Shown: piece after piece, positions 10,623 to 22,800 of the stretch | Position numbering within the stretch: position 1 is the first letter of the stretch | How the letters are laid out: the number at the start of each line of letters is the position of its first letter | DNA from: Filobasidium wieringae | Lineage: Eukaryota; Basidiomycota; Tremellomycetes; Filobasidiales; Filobasidiaceae | DNA: 64,000 nt | Reading direction: 5' to 3' | Assembly: GCA_001600055.1 (NCBI GenBank) | Contig: BCIV01000012.1 | Coordinates: 124,474 to 188,473, forward strand | Made by a program: the position numbers and the translations under genes | Notes under the pieces: generated by a model | Told to the model about the DNA's origin: nothing | The model's input: the letters and a program-made list of their open reading frames with translations, nothing else | The model's database searches: none

Positions 10623-13173
10623 ATGAGTAGGTCTTCTGATCGAATCTCGAATGGTCTCGAAGCTGATCAACTTTCTCCGGTCGGTAGATCGTTCCTCCCT
10701 CAACTAGTCGGGGTGAGTCTATCGAGGATGGCGGCAGGAAAAAAATAGTTGATGGGGACCTACATAGATCTTCTATGCCGTCTTTGATCCTCATCGAGGT
10801 CCGACGGTACCCTATCAAGTCCCGGAGACCCTGATATCTCAGCCAGAAGAGCCAACGAAACCATCCACAGGAAGCCTTACCAGTACAAACCTCTCCAAAC
10901 TAGCTCCAACTCCTCCCATTGGAACACCTGTGAGAAGCATCTCTTCGTCCCCACATAGAGCCGCTTCGAGGGTGTCAAAAAGGGCACTGTCTGTCTCCCC
11001 GAGTAGGACCTTTCGGTCCCGTCGGAGTCCTTCCCCCCTCGCCCAATCGACCCTGAGTCTACCCTACAACCCTACCCCACTTCTCAACCCCGCTCTAATA
11101 GACTGGAGCTCAATCTCGGAGTATATCATCCCCAAGTCACACCTCAAGCATCGGTTGATAACTTGTTGTTCGGGACGGTACAAGATCTTGGGGTTTCCCT
11201 GCATGATAGAAGATACATACTATGAGAGGAACGAGTTCATCTTCAACATCGCTTTCGTCTTTGATCGACTCTCGGACTTGAGCGCTTTCGAGCCGGTGGT
11301 GAGGAAATGTGGGAGAATCATGAGAGCTTGTGAAGTGAGTCGAATCGCATTCATGTCGGAACGAATGGTCATGACGACGATGAAGCTGAATTCTAAAGAA
11401 CGATTCGTAGCTGGATAACAAGTGGTTGTCTTCTTCCAAGACGAAGCATCTCATCCAATCCGTTCTTGAACAACTACACGAAGACTTGAACTCATACTCG
11501 GAGACGAGTATTGTTTTGGACGGAGTGAATTCCCTGGATCTCGCCTTGTTTCCCTTCTACCGTCAGTCACCCCGTAGACAAGGTAGCGACACCGAGCTAA
11601 CCAGATGGTATGTATATTGACAGCTAATCCACCAGAGGTACATGATTGGCATGTTCCTGTTTCGCTGGTCGATTTCAAGAAGCTCAAGGATGCGAATTGG
11701 GATATTACCGCTACCAAGGTCAGTCCAGCTTGGTTAGTCATCTCGACAGAAGAAACAGAGGTTGAGCAATTGGGACCTGGATAGATATCACAATACATCG
11801 ATGGAGTTAATCACGTTCAAGAGATTGCTCATCTAGCGGATGCGGACCTAGATAGCGTCCGTCTATGTATCCAACATTTCCTGTAAGTTTTCCAATTCTA
11901 GGACCTGGTAAACGGGTAAACATCTGATCCGACTTTCTTCCTCAGTTATTATCAGGTCATCATGATGATTGACATCTTCCAGTACTCCAACATGTATACT
12001 TGCAAGCCTGCGATACAACGTAAATCGAAGGATCGGAGCGTCGTCGAGGAGTGTGGAGTGTACGTTACACGGGAAGGTAGATATCGGTTTCGTATTGATT
12101 ATTGCTGGCGTTGAAGGCACTGACTCTGGTCTCCTTTACTAGGCTTTCCAATTCCTTCTTGGCCTGTACTTGCTATCCTATATTCCCAACTCAGGCCTGG
12201 AGTGACAGTGCACGACTGGATGGAAGCCAACGAAGTCCAAGCAAGAGGGATTGATGTGCGACGATTCGTCACGTTTGGAGTTATCAAGGGTTTCCTTCGA
12301 CGAATACATCGCTGGCCCATCTATGTGGATATGGTCACTGGGCGAGATAAAGATGACAGACGGTCCCGCTCAAACGAGAAGGCTAGGATAGGGGATATCG
12401 ATGAAGAAGCCGAGCACGAGGACGACACGAGAAACGTTTCCGGGCGACCAAAGACGGCGCAGAACGCGAGGAGGAAGGATAGTATGTTGACCAACGCCAC
12501 GGCTGGGACGAGCGGGGGAAGTGGGCAATTGGGTTACGGGGAATCGGCCATCACGCTGCGAACGACTCTGTCCACGGGGAGTCTAGGTACTTCCCCTAAT
12601 TTCGGAGGAGGGATTTGGAGAGCGAAATCCAACTCGCCAGGGACTGGAGGGTTCATGCAGATCGCCCCTTTGACAGGAAGAAACGGTCTGACAGGTACAA
12701 GCAAGAGCCCCGGTATACAAGCGTACCAACCGATGCCACCGTTATCCTCCAGCTTGAGATCCACTCGAGGACTAGGACTCATCTCTTCTTCTCATCAAAC
12801 TAACCTTTCCTCTACCAGAGGAGTAGCATCGTCCAATAACTCTATGCAGGCCAGCCTAGGTGGACCCGGACAACGCCCCGCAGGCGTACACAGGAGTTCT
12901 CGAGACGGTCGTAGTCGCCTGGGAGCCCGAACGCCGGGAAACCCTTCTCAGAAAGAACAGGAGACGGCTCTGCATACTTCCATGGTAGGGTATTTGGATG
13001 GGTTACATCATACGGATGAATTACAAGTCAAGTTCAAGATGGGTTGGGCAAAGTTGAATGCTCATTTGAAGAAGATCGCGGGGGTACCGGATGATCCCCG
13101 AAACATTCCTGATGAGAAACAAGAGGCCGTGGCGAGGGGTGATTATGGGAAGATTGCTATTGTTCTTCGATGA
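10623..13173 (+). CDS. NPR2: Nitrogen permease regulator 2 homologue (SEACIT/GATOR1 subunit), 720 aa
   Basis: Seven exons join in phase: 10623..10712, 10768..11334, 11411..11561, 11624..11718, 11785..11882, 11946..12076, 12143..13173. The short first exon encodes a head ending FLPQLVG and splices to IFYAVFDPHRGPTVPYQVPE, the family's N-terminal longin-like strand. Other hallmarks are ISEYIIPKSHL, YKILGFPCMIED.YYERN.FIFN, EPVVRKCGRIMRA, W.ITATKISQYIDGVNHV.EIA, and GIDVRRFVTFGVIKGFLRRIHRWP near residue 400. Npr2 pairs with Npr3 and Iml1 to restrain TORC1 on the vacuole when amino acids or nitrogen run short. The tail has about 200 Ser/Gly-rich disordered residues and then a conserved-looking helical end (HTSMVGYLDGLHHTDELQVKF), as in other fungal Npr2. 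It converges on IMP2 with only 66 bp between stop codons. Confidence 0.93.
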
Positions 13174-13239
13174 TGTCGTTGTATGAGTATGTGTAGGATT
13201 AAATCGAACCTCATTCTTGTGATTAAGGAGATGATTGCT

Positions 13240-14032
13240 TCACACGCCTAAAGCTTTTCGTTTGATTTTGCGTACTCTGCCTCGAGTTTCAGGACCTGGT
13301 GCGACTGGTCCGAATCGTTTGAGAGGCCATAGTAGGTAAGGTACTTTTGCGGTGATCAAACCGAGTGGCACCTGAAGTGTTCCACAGACAATCAGTCTTC
13401 GATATTCTAGCGAGAACGACTTGTTGCAATACTTACGGCACCGTATGTATTGCTATCTCGAGAATGGTAGTGCGAGTCTCCTTCGACCCAACAGTGACCG
13501 GGAGGTACTCTAACAGGGGTAGGAGGGGATGGAGGAAGAGGATGTACCTGAATGAGCGAAGGCGGATTTAGGTGAGCGATGTTCAGATCTTCGTGAGGTT
13601 TCCGGTCAATCGCTTACTAGGTCACCTTCTAGAGCTATTATACGTTTTGTTGTGAGCAGTTTTGGATTCTGTGGAGACCTAGACGTGAAGGTTTCATCAG
13701 ACCATATTAGACTACGTATGCTCTTGGTCGAGACGTACCATAGCGTAACGACATCTCCTCTACTATATGTATTGAGAGCGACGCTCCATCTATCCAGTAA
13801 CACTACATCGTGATGTAATGGGGCAGACGCATGTGTCGGATTGAAGGTTGGCTGCATGCTTGCTCCTGACACGCTCGCTACCGAGTAGACATGACGGGTG
13901 AAGAAGAGAGCTGGAGGCAGCCATAAGAGCAGACGGCTAATAGCAAATAATGTGTTAAGTTGTCTGGTCGATTGAGGACATGGGGAGGTGCACTTACAGT
14001 CCATCTCGAGCGTATTTCGCTCGACTGGCCAT
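13240..14032 (-). CDS. IMP2: Mitochondrial inner membrane protease subunit 2 (signal peptidase S26), 178 aa
   Basis: Exons complement(13240..13371, 13437..13547, 13618..13678, 13739..13936, 13998..14032) join in frame. After [11 protein letters not shown] comes one membrane segment ([21 protein letters not shown]). The catalytic serine box SGASMQPTF follows immediately. The lysine box is [11 protein letters not shown], the general-base region of S26 peptidases. Box E is [22 protein letters not shown], and the length fits Imp2 (about 170-190 aa). The enzyme forms a heterodimer with Imp1 and removes bipartite sorting signals from intermembrane-space proteins such as cytochrome c1. The spacing [18 protein letters not shown] between boxes is typical of Imp2. 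It shares a 256 bp divergent promoter with MET22. Confidence 0.93.
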
Positions 14033-14288
14033 CCGAACGTATCACTCTATCCGTGAAGCTTTATGTGAGGAAATGACTGGTGGAATAGCAGGTCATCGAG
14101 GTGTAAGCTGCCCACGATCATGGATCACGATATCGACCTGAGTAGAGAGTAAGTGACCTCCACCTTACTCGGCCCCGAGATTTCTGAAACTTGAGCATCT
14201 TGAATTCAACATTTCAACCAAGTTCAGCCGTTCAATGCTGCTTCATCTTCGAAACATAACCATCAAATCAGCAAGAACAGTTTACACA
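14033..14288. promoter_or_regulatory. 256 bp bidirectional promoter between IMP2 and MET22
   Basis: The two start codons face away from each other across only 256 bp, so both core promoters must overlap or abut here. No TATA box stands out. Confidence 0.6.
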
Positions 14289-15611
14289 ATGTCAAACTCG
14301 CTGCCAATCAAAACCTATAACAAGGAAGCTGTCGTCGCTGTCCAGGCTGTTCTGCGAGCGTGCCAAGTGTGAATACCGAGCTTCGTCATTTCGGTGTTCG
14401 AGTCGAGAGCTCATCCTGCCTGTCTACCAGAACTAAGTCGGTACAAGATACCCTCAAGGTTGATGATAAAGTCTCGAAGCCTGATAAGAGTCCCGTGACC
14501 AGTCAGTCGCTACTTGTTCTATCGCTCGATCTCCACTGACCGTGAACGACCTATGCTCGCATACAGTTGGAGACCTCGCTGCTCAAGCCTTGATCACCTT
14601 GCACCTGCAACAATTCTTCCCCGAGGACAAAATTGTCGGAGAAGAAGACACTACTGAGCTCAGGAAGAATGACGGATTGAGGAACAAGGTCGTTTCCCTC
14701 GTCAACGAGGGATTTGAAGCTGGTAAATTGGGCGAAGAGAGTAAGGGTATCTGGGGGGAAGGTCAGACTTTCTCCGAATCTTCGTGAGTCGCTTCTTGAC
14801 TCGTCATCTGAGATCGTACTTAGACGCCACCTGAAATACGTAGCGTCCTTGAAGCTTTGGATCTCGGTTCTCACGAAGGCGGAACACACGGACGATCCTG
14901 GACCATCGACCCAATCGATGGTACTCTCGGTTTCCTTCGTAAAGAACAATACGCCGTATGCCTGGCTTTAATCGTCGATGGACAGGTCGAACTAGGACTT
15001 ATCGCTTGTCCTAACCTGGGGACTAAGTCTGTGGATGACTCGGAGAAGGGAGTCTTGTTCCTCGCTCGAAGGGGTGAAGGTGGATGGATGAGGAGTTTGA
15101 CGGATGACAAGTGGGAGAAGACTGTTTTGCCTTCCAACCCTGATCCTCTGAGGTTCTTGGAGAGCGTAGAGAGCGGACATTCGGCTCATGATGTTCAGGC
15201 CAAGATCGGGGAGTTGCTAGGTGTTCAGGAGGGAAGCAGCTTGAGGATGGACAGTCAGGCCAAGTACGGTGCGCTCGGTCGTGGTGAAGGTGGATGCTAG
15301 TAAGTTTAGGCCAGTACTTCGAACCAGGCCTGAATGCTGATACCGCTCTTACCTCCACCAGTTTGAGAATCCCAACGAAATACATTGGAGGAAAAGATTA
15401 CCAAGAGAAGATCTGGGATCACGCTTCCGGTTCTCTCCTCATCGCCGAATCCGGTGGGATCGTTAGTGACATGCACGGTGCCCCCCTTGATTTCTCTCAA
15501 GGCCGAACCCTAAGTCAAAACGAAGGAATCGTCGCTGCCGGTCGAGATGTCCATGCCAAGGCGGTAGAGAGTGTCAAGAAGGCTATCGAGGAGTTCGGGA
15601 AGAAGGCTTGA
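14289..15611 (+). CDS. MET22: 3'(2'),5'-bisphosphate nucleotidase (Hal2/Met22), 357 aa
   Basis: Exons 14289..14368, 14431..14501, 14567..14783, 14844..15299 and 15362..15611 keep frame. The protein begins MSNSLPIKTYNKEAVVAVQA. It shows the lithium-sensitive phosphatase signatures in order: DKSPVTIGDLAAQ, IVGEEDT, WTIDPIDGTLGF (metal-binding DPIDGT) and WDHASGSLLIAESGG with the second metal Asp. The enzyme turns 3'-phosphoadenosine 5'-phosphate into AMP, which clears a by-product of sulfate assimilation that inhibits exoribonucleases. It is the classic target of Na+ and Li+ toxicity in yeast. The length matches the family (about 355-365). It is cytosolic, with no targeting peptide. Confidence 0.95.
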
Positions 15612-15728
15612 TTGCTTAAAACGTACATGATGATGCTGCTGGTGTACATGCGATGGTGTTATGGATACAAGAAGAATCGCTTGAAATACAATACGACAAG
15701 CCCACGTCCATTTCCTCAATTCTCTCTC

Positions 15729-17224
15729 TTATCTCCCGTTCTTTCGTTTCAGCTTCTCTTCACGCCTCTTCTTCTCCGCTTCCTCCTCGGCTCGATCGGC
15801 TTCCCTAGCCAACCTCGCAGCCCTGGCTTCTTCTTTTCGAATCGTCTCTGCATTCGCCTCCATGTCCAGATCAGAATCTTCATCCGAATTGACGCCGTGA
15901 TTTGTGTACCTAGATGCAAGGAATGATAAGCCCTATCAGCAAGGTGAATGAAACAAGAAACGAGTGGTGGCAAAGACTAACGCATCTCGTCCTTTCCCAC
16001 TCCTCGAGAAACTCGCGTAAGGATCGAACCCAAGCGTAGCCAAGATCCCACCTCCCTTTCCTTTTGCCGGAGGACGATCATCTCTATCCGACCCCCTCCT
16101 CTTGGGTACAGGTCGTTTCGACGGTCGGATGTCGTCGTCATCATCCAGATGGTCCGAATCGAGTTCTTCACTATCACTCGGCGATCTTCTTCTCCTTTTC
16201 TGTCCGTTCCCATTTTTGCTGGATTGGGAGGTAACTTTATCGCGGGACGAAGAAGAAGAGGAAACTCCCGTTCTTCCTTTATCAGGCCTTTTCGAATTAT
16301 CCATTCCCATCCGGTTGATCAAACTCGATACATCCATCGAAGGGGGTTCTCGATGTCTCGCATATGCAATATCATTCGATCCATCCCTGTCCCTTCCCCT
16401 CGATCGATCTATTGGCCGGGAAGAGGAAGGAGAATCTCGACCGGCCATACGAGCAGATATCCGGGATAACTTTGAGAAACTTTCTTCTTCTACTGTTTTC
16501 TTGCGGTTCGATGCGAAGGGGGTCGATTTAGGAGGAGCTGTTCCGAATTCCCTAGCGTCGGCTAGAGCTCTTCTCTCTGCTCTTGACATGGCGTTGGAGG
16601 GTGTGGGAGCGTATGCAGATACATTTGAGGTTCCGGAACCGCCTCCCCTAGAAGAAGAAGAGGCGGCAGGACTCTCCTTTTGTCTCCCCAAAGATGGATG
16701 AGATTGTTGAGCCCTGATCTTTCCCATGGCCGTATTATCCTTCATCGTTCCATTGATTCCTAACGCCTTCTCCCTCCTCTGCCTTTTCAGATCTTCCTCT
16801 AGTCGACGAGCATGCTTGGCTCGGTCTTCTGCTGTTAAGCGGGCATTTTCGGCAGCGGCTAGTTCTCGTTTACGAGCGAGAAGACGGAGTCGTTTTGCTT
16901 CTTCTGCGTCCTCTTTTTCTTTCTGTTTGTTTGGTTACAGCACAAGAAAGAGTACAAGATGGTAAAGTCAGGTTAGAAGCTACGGGTGTAGATCACAAGA
17001 AGAAACATGCCTTGTTTTTAGCTTCACGCTCCCTTTGTAACCTCGCTTCTTCTGCTTCTCTCTTGGCAATAATGGCTCGCTCTTTCTTCTTGTCCTCTTC
17101 CTGCTTAGCAGCCAGAAGCTCTGCGAACTGCAAAGATTGTTTGGACATGTTGTCAGCTCAGGTCGATGGATAAGGTAAAGCACACGAAGAAAGACATGAG
17201 ATCAAGACTTACAGAGGAGCCCAT
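15729..17224 (-). CDS. SPT2: SPT2 chromatin protein / H3-H4 chaperone
   Basis: The first exon is only four codons (MGSS, 17224..17213) and splices to FAELLAAKQEEDKKKERAII. A long charged, coiled-coil-like segment follows (Lys/Glu/Arg-rich, with RRLEEDLKRQRREKALGI), then a disordered middle with Ser/Arg, SRGRDRDGS and a KRRRR nuclear signal. It ends in the SPT2 C-terminal region: GGILATLGFDPYASF, then an acidic SDEDSDLDMEAN and a basic helix to KLKRKNGR. Spt2 binds histones H3-H4 through the C-terminal helix and helps restore nucleosomes behind RNA polymerase. The second intron appears to start with GC (AAG|GCATGT) because no GT donor gives an open frame. The last exon ends at TAA 15729-15731. 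The gene converges with MET22 and is divergent from the TMEM223-LYR gene. Confidence 0.9.
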
Positions 17225-17557
17225 CTGACGTTGTTTCGAATCAGATCCTCCCGTTCAAATTGTGGGAGATTTGGATGACACAGATATCGACAAGGTCTCC
17301 GCTGAACAAGCACTAAACACCGAGAATGGTATGAGAATTTGTTTGGAGATCTTGAAGACGAGCCTTGATTTGGAGATTGAGGTGACGACCAGAACGATAT
17401 TTACGATTCCAGCGATGTCAAGAACGAATATGCGTTATCGACTAATTATCGAAGATATCGATCATCCTCTACTTTATCTGCCCGAATGCGAAGAGCTTCC
17501 CCGTGAGCTTTCTGACTTCTTGGGCGGCCACTTGGATCAGGAGAACACAGTATAAAT
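17225..17557. promoter_or_regulatory. 333 bp bidirectional promoter between SPT2 and the TMEM223-LYR gene
   Basis: This lies between two start codons on opposite strands. A 97-codon open frame crosses it but begins at a non-ATG codon, has no recognisable content and is best treated as chance. Confidence 0.5.
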
Positions 17558-19270
17558 ATGCATAGAATACCTCGCATAGTTCCACGGACGATCCGCCTAC
17601 CAAACGGAGCTCGGACGAGCAAACGATTCGCTTCGACTAGCTCGATCGCACCTACCGCAAATAACGGGGACTGGCCATGGCGAACGGTATCAAGCGATTC
17701 GTCAACAGGGAAGATCGTACAAGCACGTACCATCTATTCTAGACCTTTGAACTTTCGACCGAGGACCCTTTGGATCGTCTTCCGTGAGTCCTCAACCAGT
17801 TTCGTACGTGTGAACGGTTCTTGGCTAACGAACTTCATCTTGCCTAGTCGCTGTGGTTCCGGGATGGTGAGCGTCAATTCGATCTATACCTTAGCGAAAC
17901 AATTTTAGACCTCGCTTTGGAATCGTACAGTTTCATCGCAGCCGACACCGTACGCTTAATAGCAGAAACCCAACAATCCTCCGACCCATCCGACCCGTCT
18001 CTCTCCCCTCAACCCACTCCTAGCTCAGCCGAACTGACTCGCACTCAACGATACCTAAAATGGATCCGGGAAAAATTCAATACGACCACCATCCTCCCTC
18101 CCATGCTCATGTCCGCCGGTGGAGCCCTGACGATCTTGATCCTCTACCTGCCTACTCGATCGGTCCGGCGGTTGACGCAGATGAGACAGGTATGGAAGAA
18201 CGGACAGGGCAAGGAGAAGGATTGGGTGAGGATGGAGACGGCTGCGATGGGGATGTGGTGGGGTCGGTGGGGCCGGGCGAGGGATATCGAACGAAATCGA
18301 ATGAGCGTCGGGTTGATCAGAGGGGGGACTAGTCAGTTTATAATCTCCCTCGAAACCCGTCGTTTCTATCTTATAGCTGAATCACCTCTCGTCGAACAGC
18401 CTCCACGCCCTTTTTGAAACTAATGGTCCAACCAACCTCTACTATCTCCTTGGATAAACAATCGTACCGCTTAGACTTTAGGAAGATCCTCCCGACCGAT
18501 TACCCTGCCGAGACACTGTCCGTCTCCCGAGCCATCACGGGTCGTTCCAAACCGGTCAAAGCGAGAGTAGAAGCCGCGAAGAAAGAAGTACCGGTCAAGA
18601 CGCCCGTGATGGTTAGGAAACCTAAGAGGGATGGGTTGACTTTACAACATGTTAGTTTTCGGTCGGTTATATTCCCGATTCGAAAAGGTGGTTGATACTC
18701 GTCTGTTCTTATAGTTCTTGTTGAGGACGGAGATTCTAAAGTCATACCGTTCCGCCGTCAGGTCTACTCGAGGTGAGTTGTTGGAGCGAGCTCGAGCGTG
18801 AGAGCCCGGTGCTGATCGATATATGTCGTTAGTGTTACCGGATTCTCATACTAGGAGAGAAACGTTGGATTGGTTACGAGTGGATTTGGAGAGGTTGAAA
18901 ACGGAAGCTGATCTGGTAAGTAGCTCTAACACTCTGTCGCAGATGACCGCAAGGAATTGACAGACACTCGCTAAAACCGTGATAGGCCAAGATCAAAGAT
19001 ACGTTGGGCGCGTTTAAGAGGAATTATAAACAATTCCAACCTTCCCTCGGGTTATCTTCCGCCGGATTGGATTCCGGTAGTAAACTCGTTGGGAGGAAAC
19101 GGGATGGGATGGTAGACAAGAAAGAGATGGTTCCTGAAAACATATCGCCAAAGGTGGGGGTGGAGAAGAAGGCAGAGGAGGAGAAGGAAGAGGAGATCGA
19201 TTTGGGAGATTCGGGGGATGTGGTTGTCAGTTGGAAGAGGATCGAGCAGGTTTTTGGGACGGTTCGATAG
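17558..19270 (+). CDS. TMEM223-like mitochondrial membrane protein continuous with a LYR-motif (LYRM2-like) domain, 452 aa
   Basis: Exons 17558..17783, 17848..17866, 17895..18331, 18400..18650, 18715..18772, 18833..18915 and 18986..19270 read through in one frame. The N-terminus is Arg/Ser-rich like a mitochondrial presequence. A first membrane strand spans RTLWIVFLAVVPG and a second PPMLMSAGGALTILILYLP, followed by TRSVRRL. This order (two hairpin segments, then a TRSVR-type motif and beta-rich tail) resembles TMEM223-type proteins tied to mitochondrial ribosomes and cytochrome oxidase; this is a weak family call. The second half, LTLQHFLLRTEILKSYRSAV with the RETLDWLRVDLERLKTEADL helix, is a LYR/SYR complex-I-LYR fold like LYRM2. 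If exon 4 instead starts at 18377, the first part stops at 18417 and the LYR part must start at an internal ATG (18423 or later). See findings. Confidence 0.6.
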
Positions 19271-19877
19271 ATCCGTGAGGAGTGCAAGAACATGGCGACG
19301 ATATGATGATCAGACATGCGATCAGGTCGATCGTCGATCGCTGCTGTATATTGGTGCTGCGTAGATGTCGGTCATATAGCAAGGTTGGAGCAGGATGCGG
19401 CTGCGACTGGAATGAACTCGGGGTTTCGAAGTTATCGATTACATCTGAAACACGAGATCGACATGACGTAACCTTGAACCACCTAGAAGCGCGTATGCAG
19501 AAGGGATGGCGTGTAAGCGCATCCGGGGTCCTTTGAGGTTACCAAGAGATGTAAACAAATCGACTTGCGACTTGCATGCACAGGAAATGGCCTTGAGTTT
19601 GTTCACTCAGCGACACCAACGACGACCAATCACCATCGACAGCACTCGAACGAGGTAGGATCGACCACCAGCGGTTCATGTTTCCAACAGATGCAAGCTG
19701 GATCCATTCAAGAGGATCGTGAAGACCCGATTTGGTGAGTCGAGTTGTGCGAGTGTGTACGATGTTGAGTAACGTTCTACGCGAGACTGAATCGAACGGG
19801 TTTCCATCAAATTCCTTTTGACGACAACAACAACAAATTGAAATAGGAGATCGATTGGATTTGTGGAATCTTCAATA
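19271..19877. other. 607 bp intergenic interval upstream of BUD4-like gene
   Basis: No gene was seen. It holds the 3' UTR of the LYR gene and the promoter/leader of the next gene, which is on the same strand. CAACAACAACAA just before the start (about 19823-19835) is typical of a fungal leader. Confidence 0.4.
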
Positions 19878-22800
19878 ATGAACCAAGCTTCGACGTCGAC
19901 GGCAGCGACAGCGCCCACGACTGGTGATAGAGGTCACATCGATCTCACCAGCGACAACAATCTCAGTAGTAGTAATAGCAGTATCGACAATAACAACAAC
20001 ACCGCCACAACAACTCACACCAACGACCCTTTCCGCACGTTCTCGCCGTCCCGTTCCCTCACCTCGTCCATGAACAGATCCAACTCTCTCCTCCGTTCAC
20101 CACCCCCAACAGGTCCTTCGAGCGCAAGAAAGTTCGACCCGACAAGAGACAGCATCATCGCCAATTCGTCCAAAGGCTGGTCCCCTTTACAACCTAAACG
20201 ACAGAGCACTCAGATCCTCGGGTCCCCCACCCTTTCTTCTAGCTATTCAACCATCGCCGAAGGTGACGAAAGGGATTGTACGAGTCCGACAGCGATGGCT
20301 CCTAATCTGACGGGAGGTGGACCGAGGAGGACTAGTTCTAGTTTCAAACACGTCACGGGGAATTCTTTGGTCTCGAATTCTCCTTTCAAATCAGGGACGA
20401 CTTCCTCCGATGGAAGATCTAGCATGTTCCCTTCTTCCTCTAGCAGAGAATCTGTACTCCACATCAGAGCGAAATCGGAGCACGTCGTCTCCCCCCGCAA
20501 GACCAGTGGAATCCTTTCCGGTATCGGACTGGGAATCAGTGCTTCTTCTCCCCGCCGAACCTCTGGATCAGGAGGAAGAAAGACCTCAGGGACCAGATCT
20601 AGATCGACTTCTAATTCCGGATCAGGAAAGAAGAGGACCTCTTCTTCCGGTGAGAAATCAACGCCAGAGAGAAGGAGAGTTCCTTCAGGCGAACGAAGGG
20701 TTTCTGGCGGTGCACTACAGACCATCGATACGCCCGAGAATCAACCACGAAGTTTACCAGATGAACAAGAAAGTCATGATTCTCCTGATATCCGATCATC
20801 CAATACGAGGAAACCGAGGCAATCTTCCGGATTGAAGGGGCTCGCTAAAGGAGCTCTCGTCACGCGTTCACCATTCATGCAGCAAAACGGGACTATGGAT
20901 GGATTGCCGGATAACACCATTTCCTCTTCCACACCGTATAGGAAATCTAATCAAGCCATCTACGCTTCCAGTCCCTCCAACGGGGCCAGTCCGATGAGGT
21001 TCTCTTCACCCCGACAACCCGTTGTGGAGGACGTCTTTTCTTCCCCTTCTAACGGTAATGCCGCAGTGAATGGATCGATGAGGAGGGTCAGTCCGATTTA
21101 TAAAGATCGCATGGCCCAGGGAGATATGGAAAGCCCGGTCAGATCGAGAACAGGAGGATCGGATGAGAATTTGGTACCTTTCCCCTCTTCTTCACCTGAA
21201 CGTGAAAGACCCCTCCCTCTGCTTCAATCGCAAGCTTATCACCAGTATTCCCCCGATAATAACGCCACCCCTACGAAATCCAGTATCACCAAGAGAAGGA
21301 TCCATGGACCTAGATTGTCTGGTTCCGAAAGCCCTACGGCGGTCAGGCAGACAAAGACGGTCACTTTCCAGATGATCCCCCAGGTCAAGGAGTTCGAGAC
21401 GGAGAGTGTTTTGAAAGAGAGCGAGAAGAGTCGGGATGGGTATGGGAGTGAGGGGAGTGAGAGTCCGGAGATCTTGCAGCAGGAAGTAGGGTCGAGGTAT
21501 ACGACGGGCACTATGGGGAGCGCGTTTATGATCCCTGACGTGAATGGGAGGGAGGTAGGGGAAATGATGGAACTCGCCGATGAAGGTTATGTCGATCATG
21601 CTAGTGAGGATGAACATGGCGGTCCTCCTTCGTCTGATCAGAATCATGCGGATGAGAGCACCACGGCCAACTTTATCGATTCCCTTGTGGAGGATGGGTA
21701 CTTTTCTCCTCCCTCCGTCACATCCGGATCGAGGATGCCGGACATCATGCACGTCGATGAACCGGTCGAGGAGACACCGGTACTAAATGGATTCATGGAC
21801 TTCACTCCGAAGCTCGATACGCCTTCGTTTGGTTCGTTTGGGTTCAGTACACCTGTGGTGGAACAGCCACCTTCTTTACCCACTGGGATCGTACTTGGTG
21901 CTGTCATTCCTCCCTCGGCTAGTAAGGACGAAGTGGACGGGGCAGGGGTACCTTATGGAAGAACTCATCATGCTCAACGTGCTGCCGAGGCTCATCAGGT
22001 GCTTCATCTACCGGAAGAACCGATCGATCAGCCAGCGTTGCCTAAACCTTCCGTCATGGGCGGAGAACCGATGATCAGGAGCGCGAATGTCACACAGCCG
22101 GCCCTCATCCCTTTGAACGATAGGAGGGTCTCTCACGATCGTTCTTCAGACGTTAAAGCTGTTCAGGACGGAACGTTTGTCGATCCGTTTGTTACGATTC
22201 AAACGGCCACTCAGGTGTACATGAGCACGACCGAGACGTACTCTGATCAAAGGGAAGAAGGGGGGATTCCGTTGGGCAGGACAAGTCATATCGAACGCGC
22301 AAAGGTGGCGAGACTCATGGCCACCCAGAGCTTGGGATTGGGATTGCCTAATCATCCAGTTCAACCTAGTCTGCCTAGTACCATGCGACCGGGTCGTAGA
22401 CATATCTCTTATGGAGAGAGCGAAGATGGGAGTGAGGACGAGGATAGCGAGGGGGACGATTTAGATGCTATTGTTCAACCTCCTCCTATTCGACAACCTG
22501 CGAATTTGAGTACGCCGCCCAAAGAAGAGAGGATGTCTGAAAGGCGACCGCCTCTATCTGAAAAGTTGGAGAAGCTTTGTAGCCCTGTGATAGGGCTCGC
22601 GGCCAAGAGGACCTTGCCCAAGCCGCCTCAGCCTAGACCGCTGGATATTCCTAGCCCGAAACACGCGCCCGAGCCTGAACCTGAAAATCCAGTAAGAAGT
22701 ACAAGCCCTACAGTAAGTCATTGGATTGAGCCATTATTATCGTTGAGCGACTGATGACATTTGGCTGTTTCATCATAGAGCAACGTCTTTGGCGTCTCCC

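Noticed and set aside
16102..16701. 199-codon plus-strand frame
   Set aside because: Antisense shadow of the Ser/Arg-rich middle of SPT2.
17262..17555. 97-codon plus-strand frame in the SPT2 divergent promoter
   Set aside because: It starts at a non-ATG codon and has no recognisable content; the real gene starts at 17558.
20243..20725. 160-codon minus-strand frame
   Set aside because: Antisense shadow of the Ser-rich head of the BUD4-like gene.
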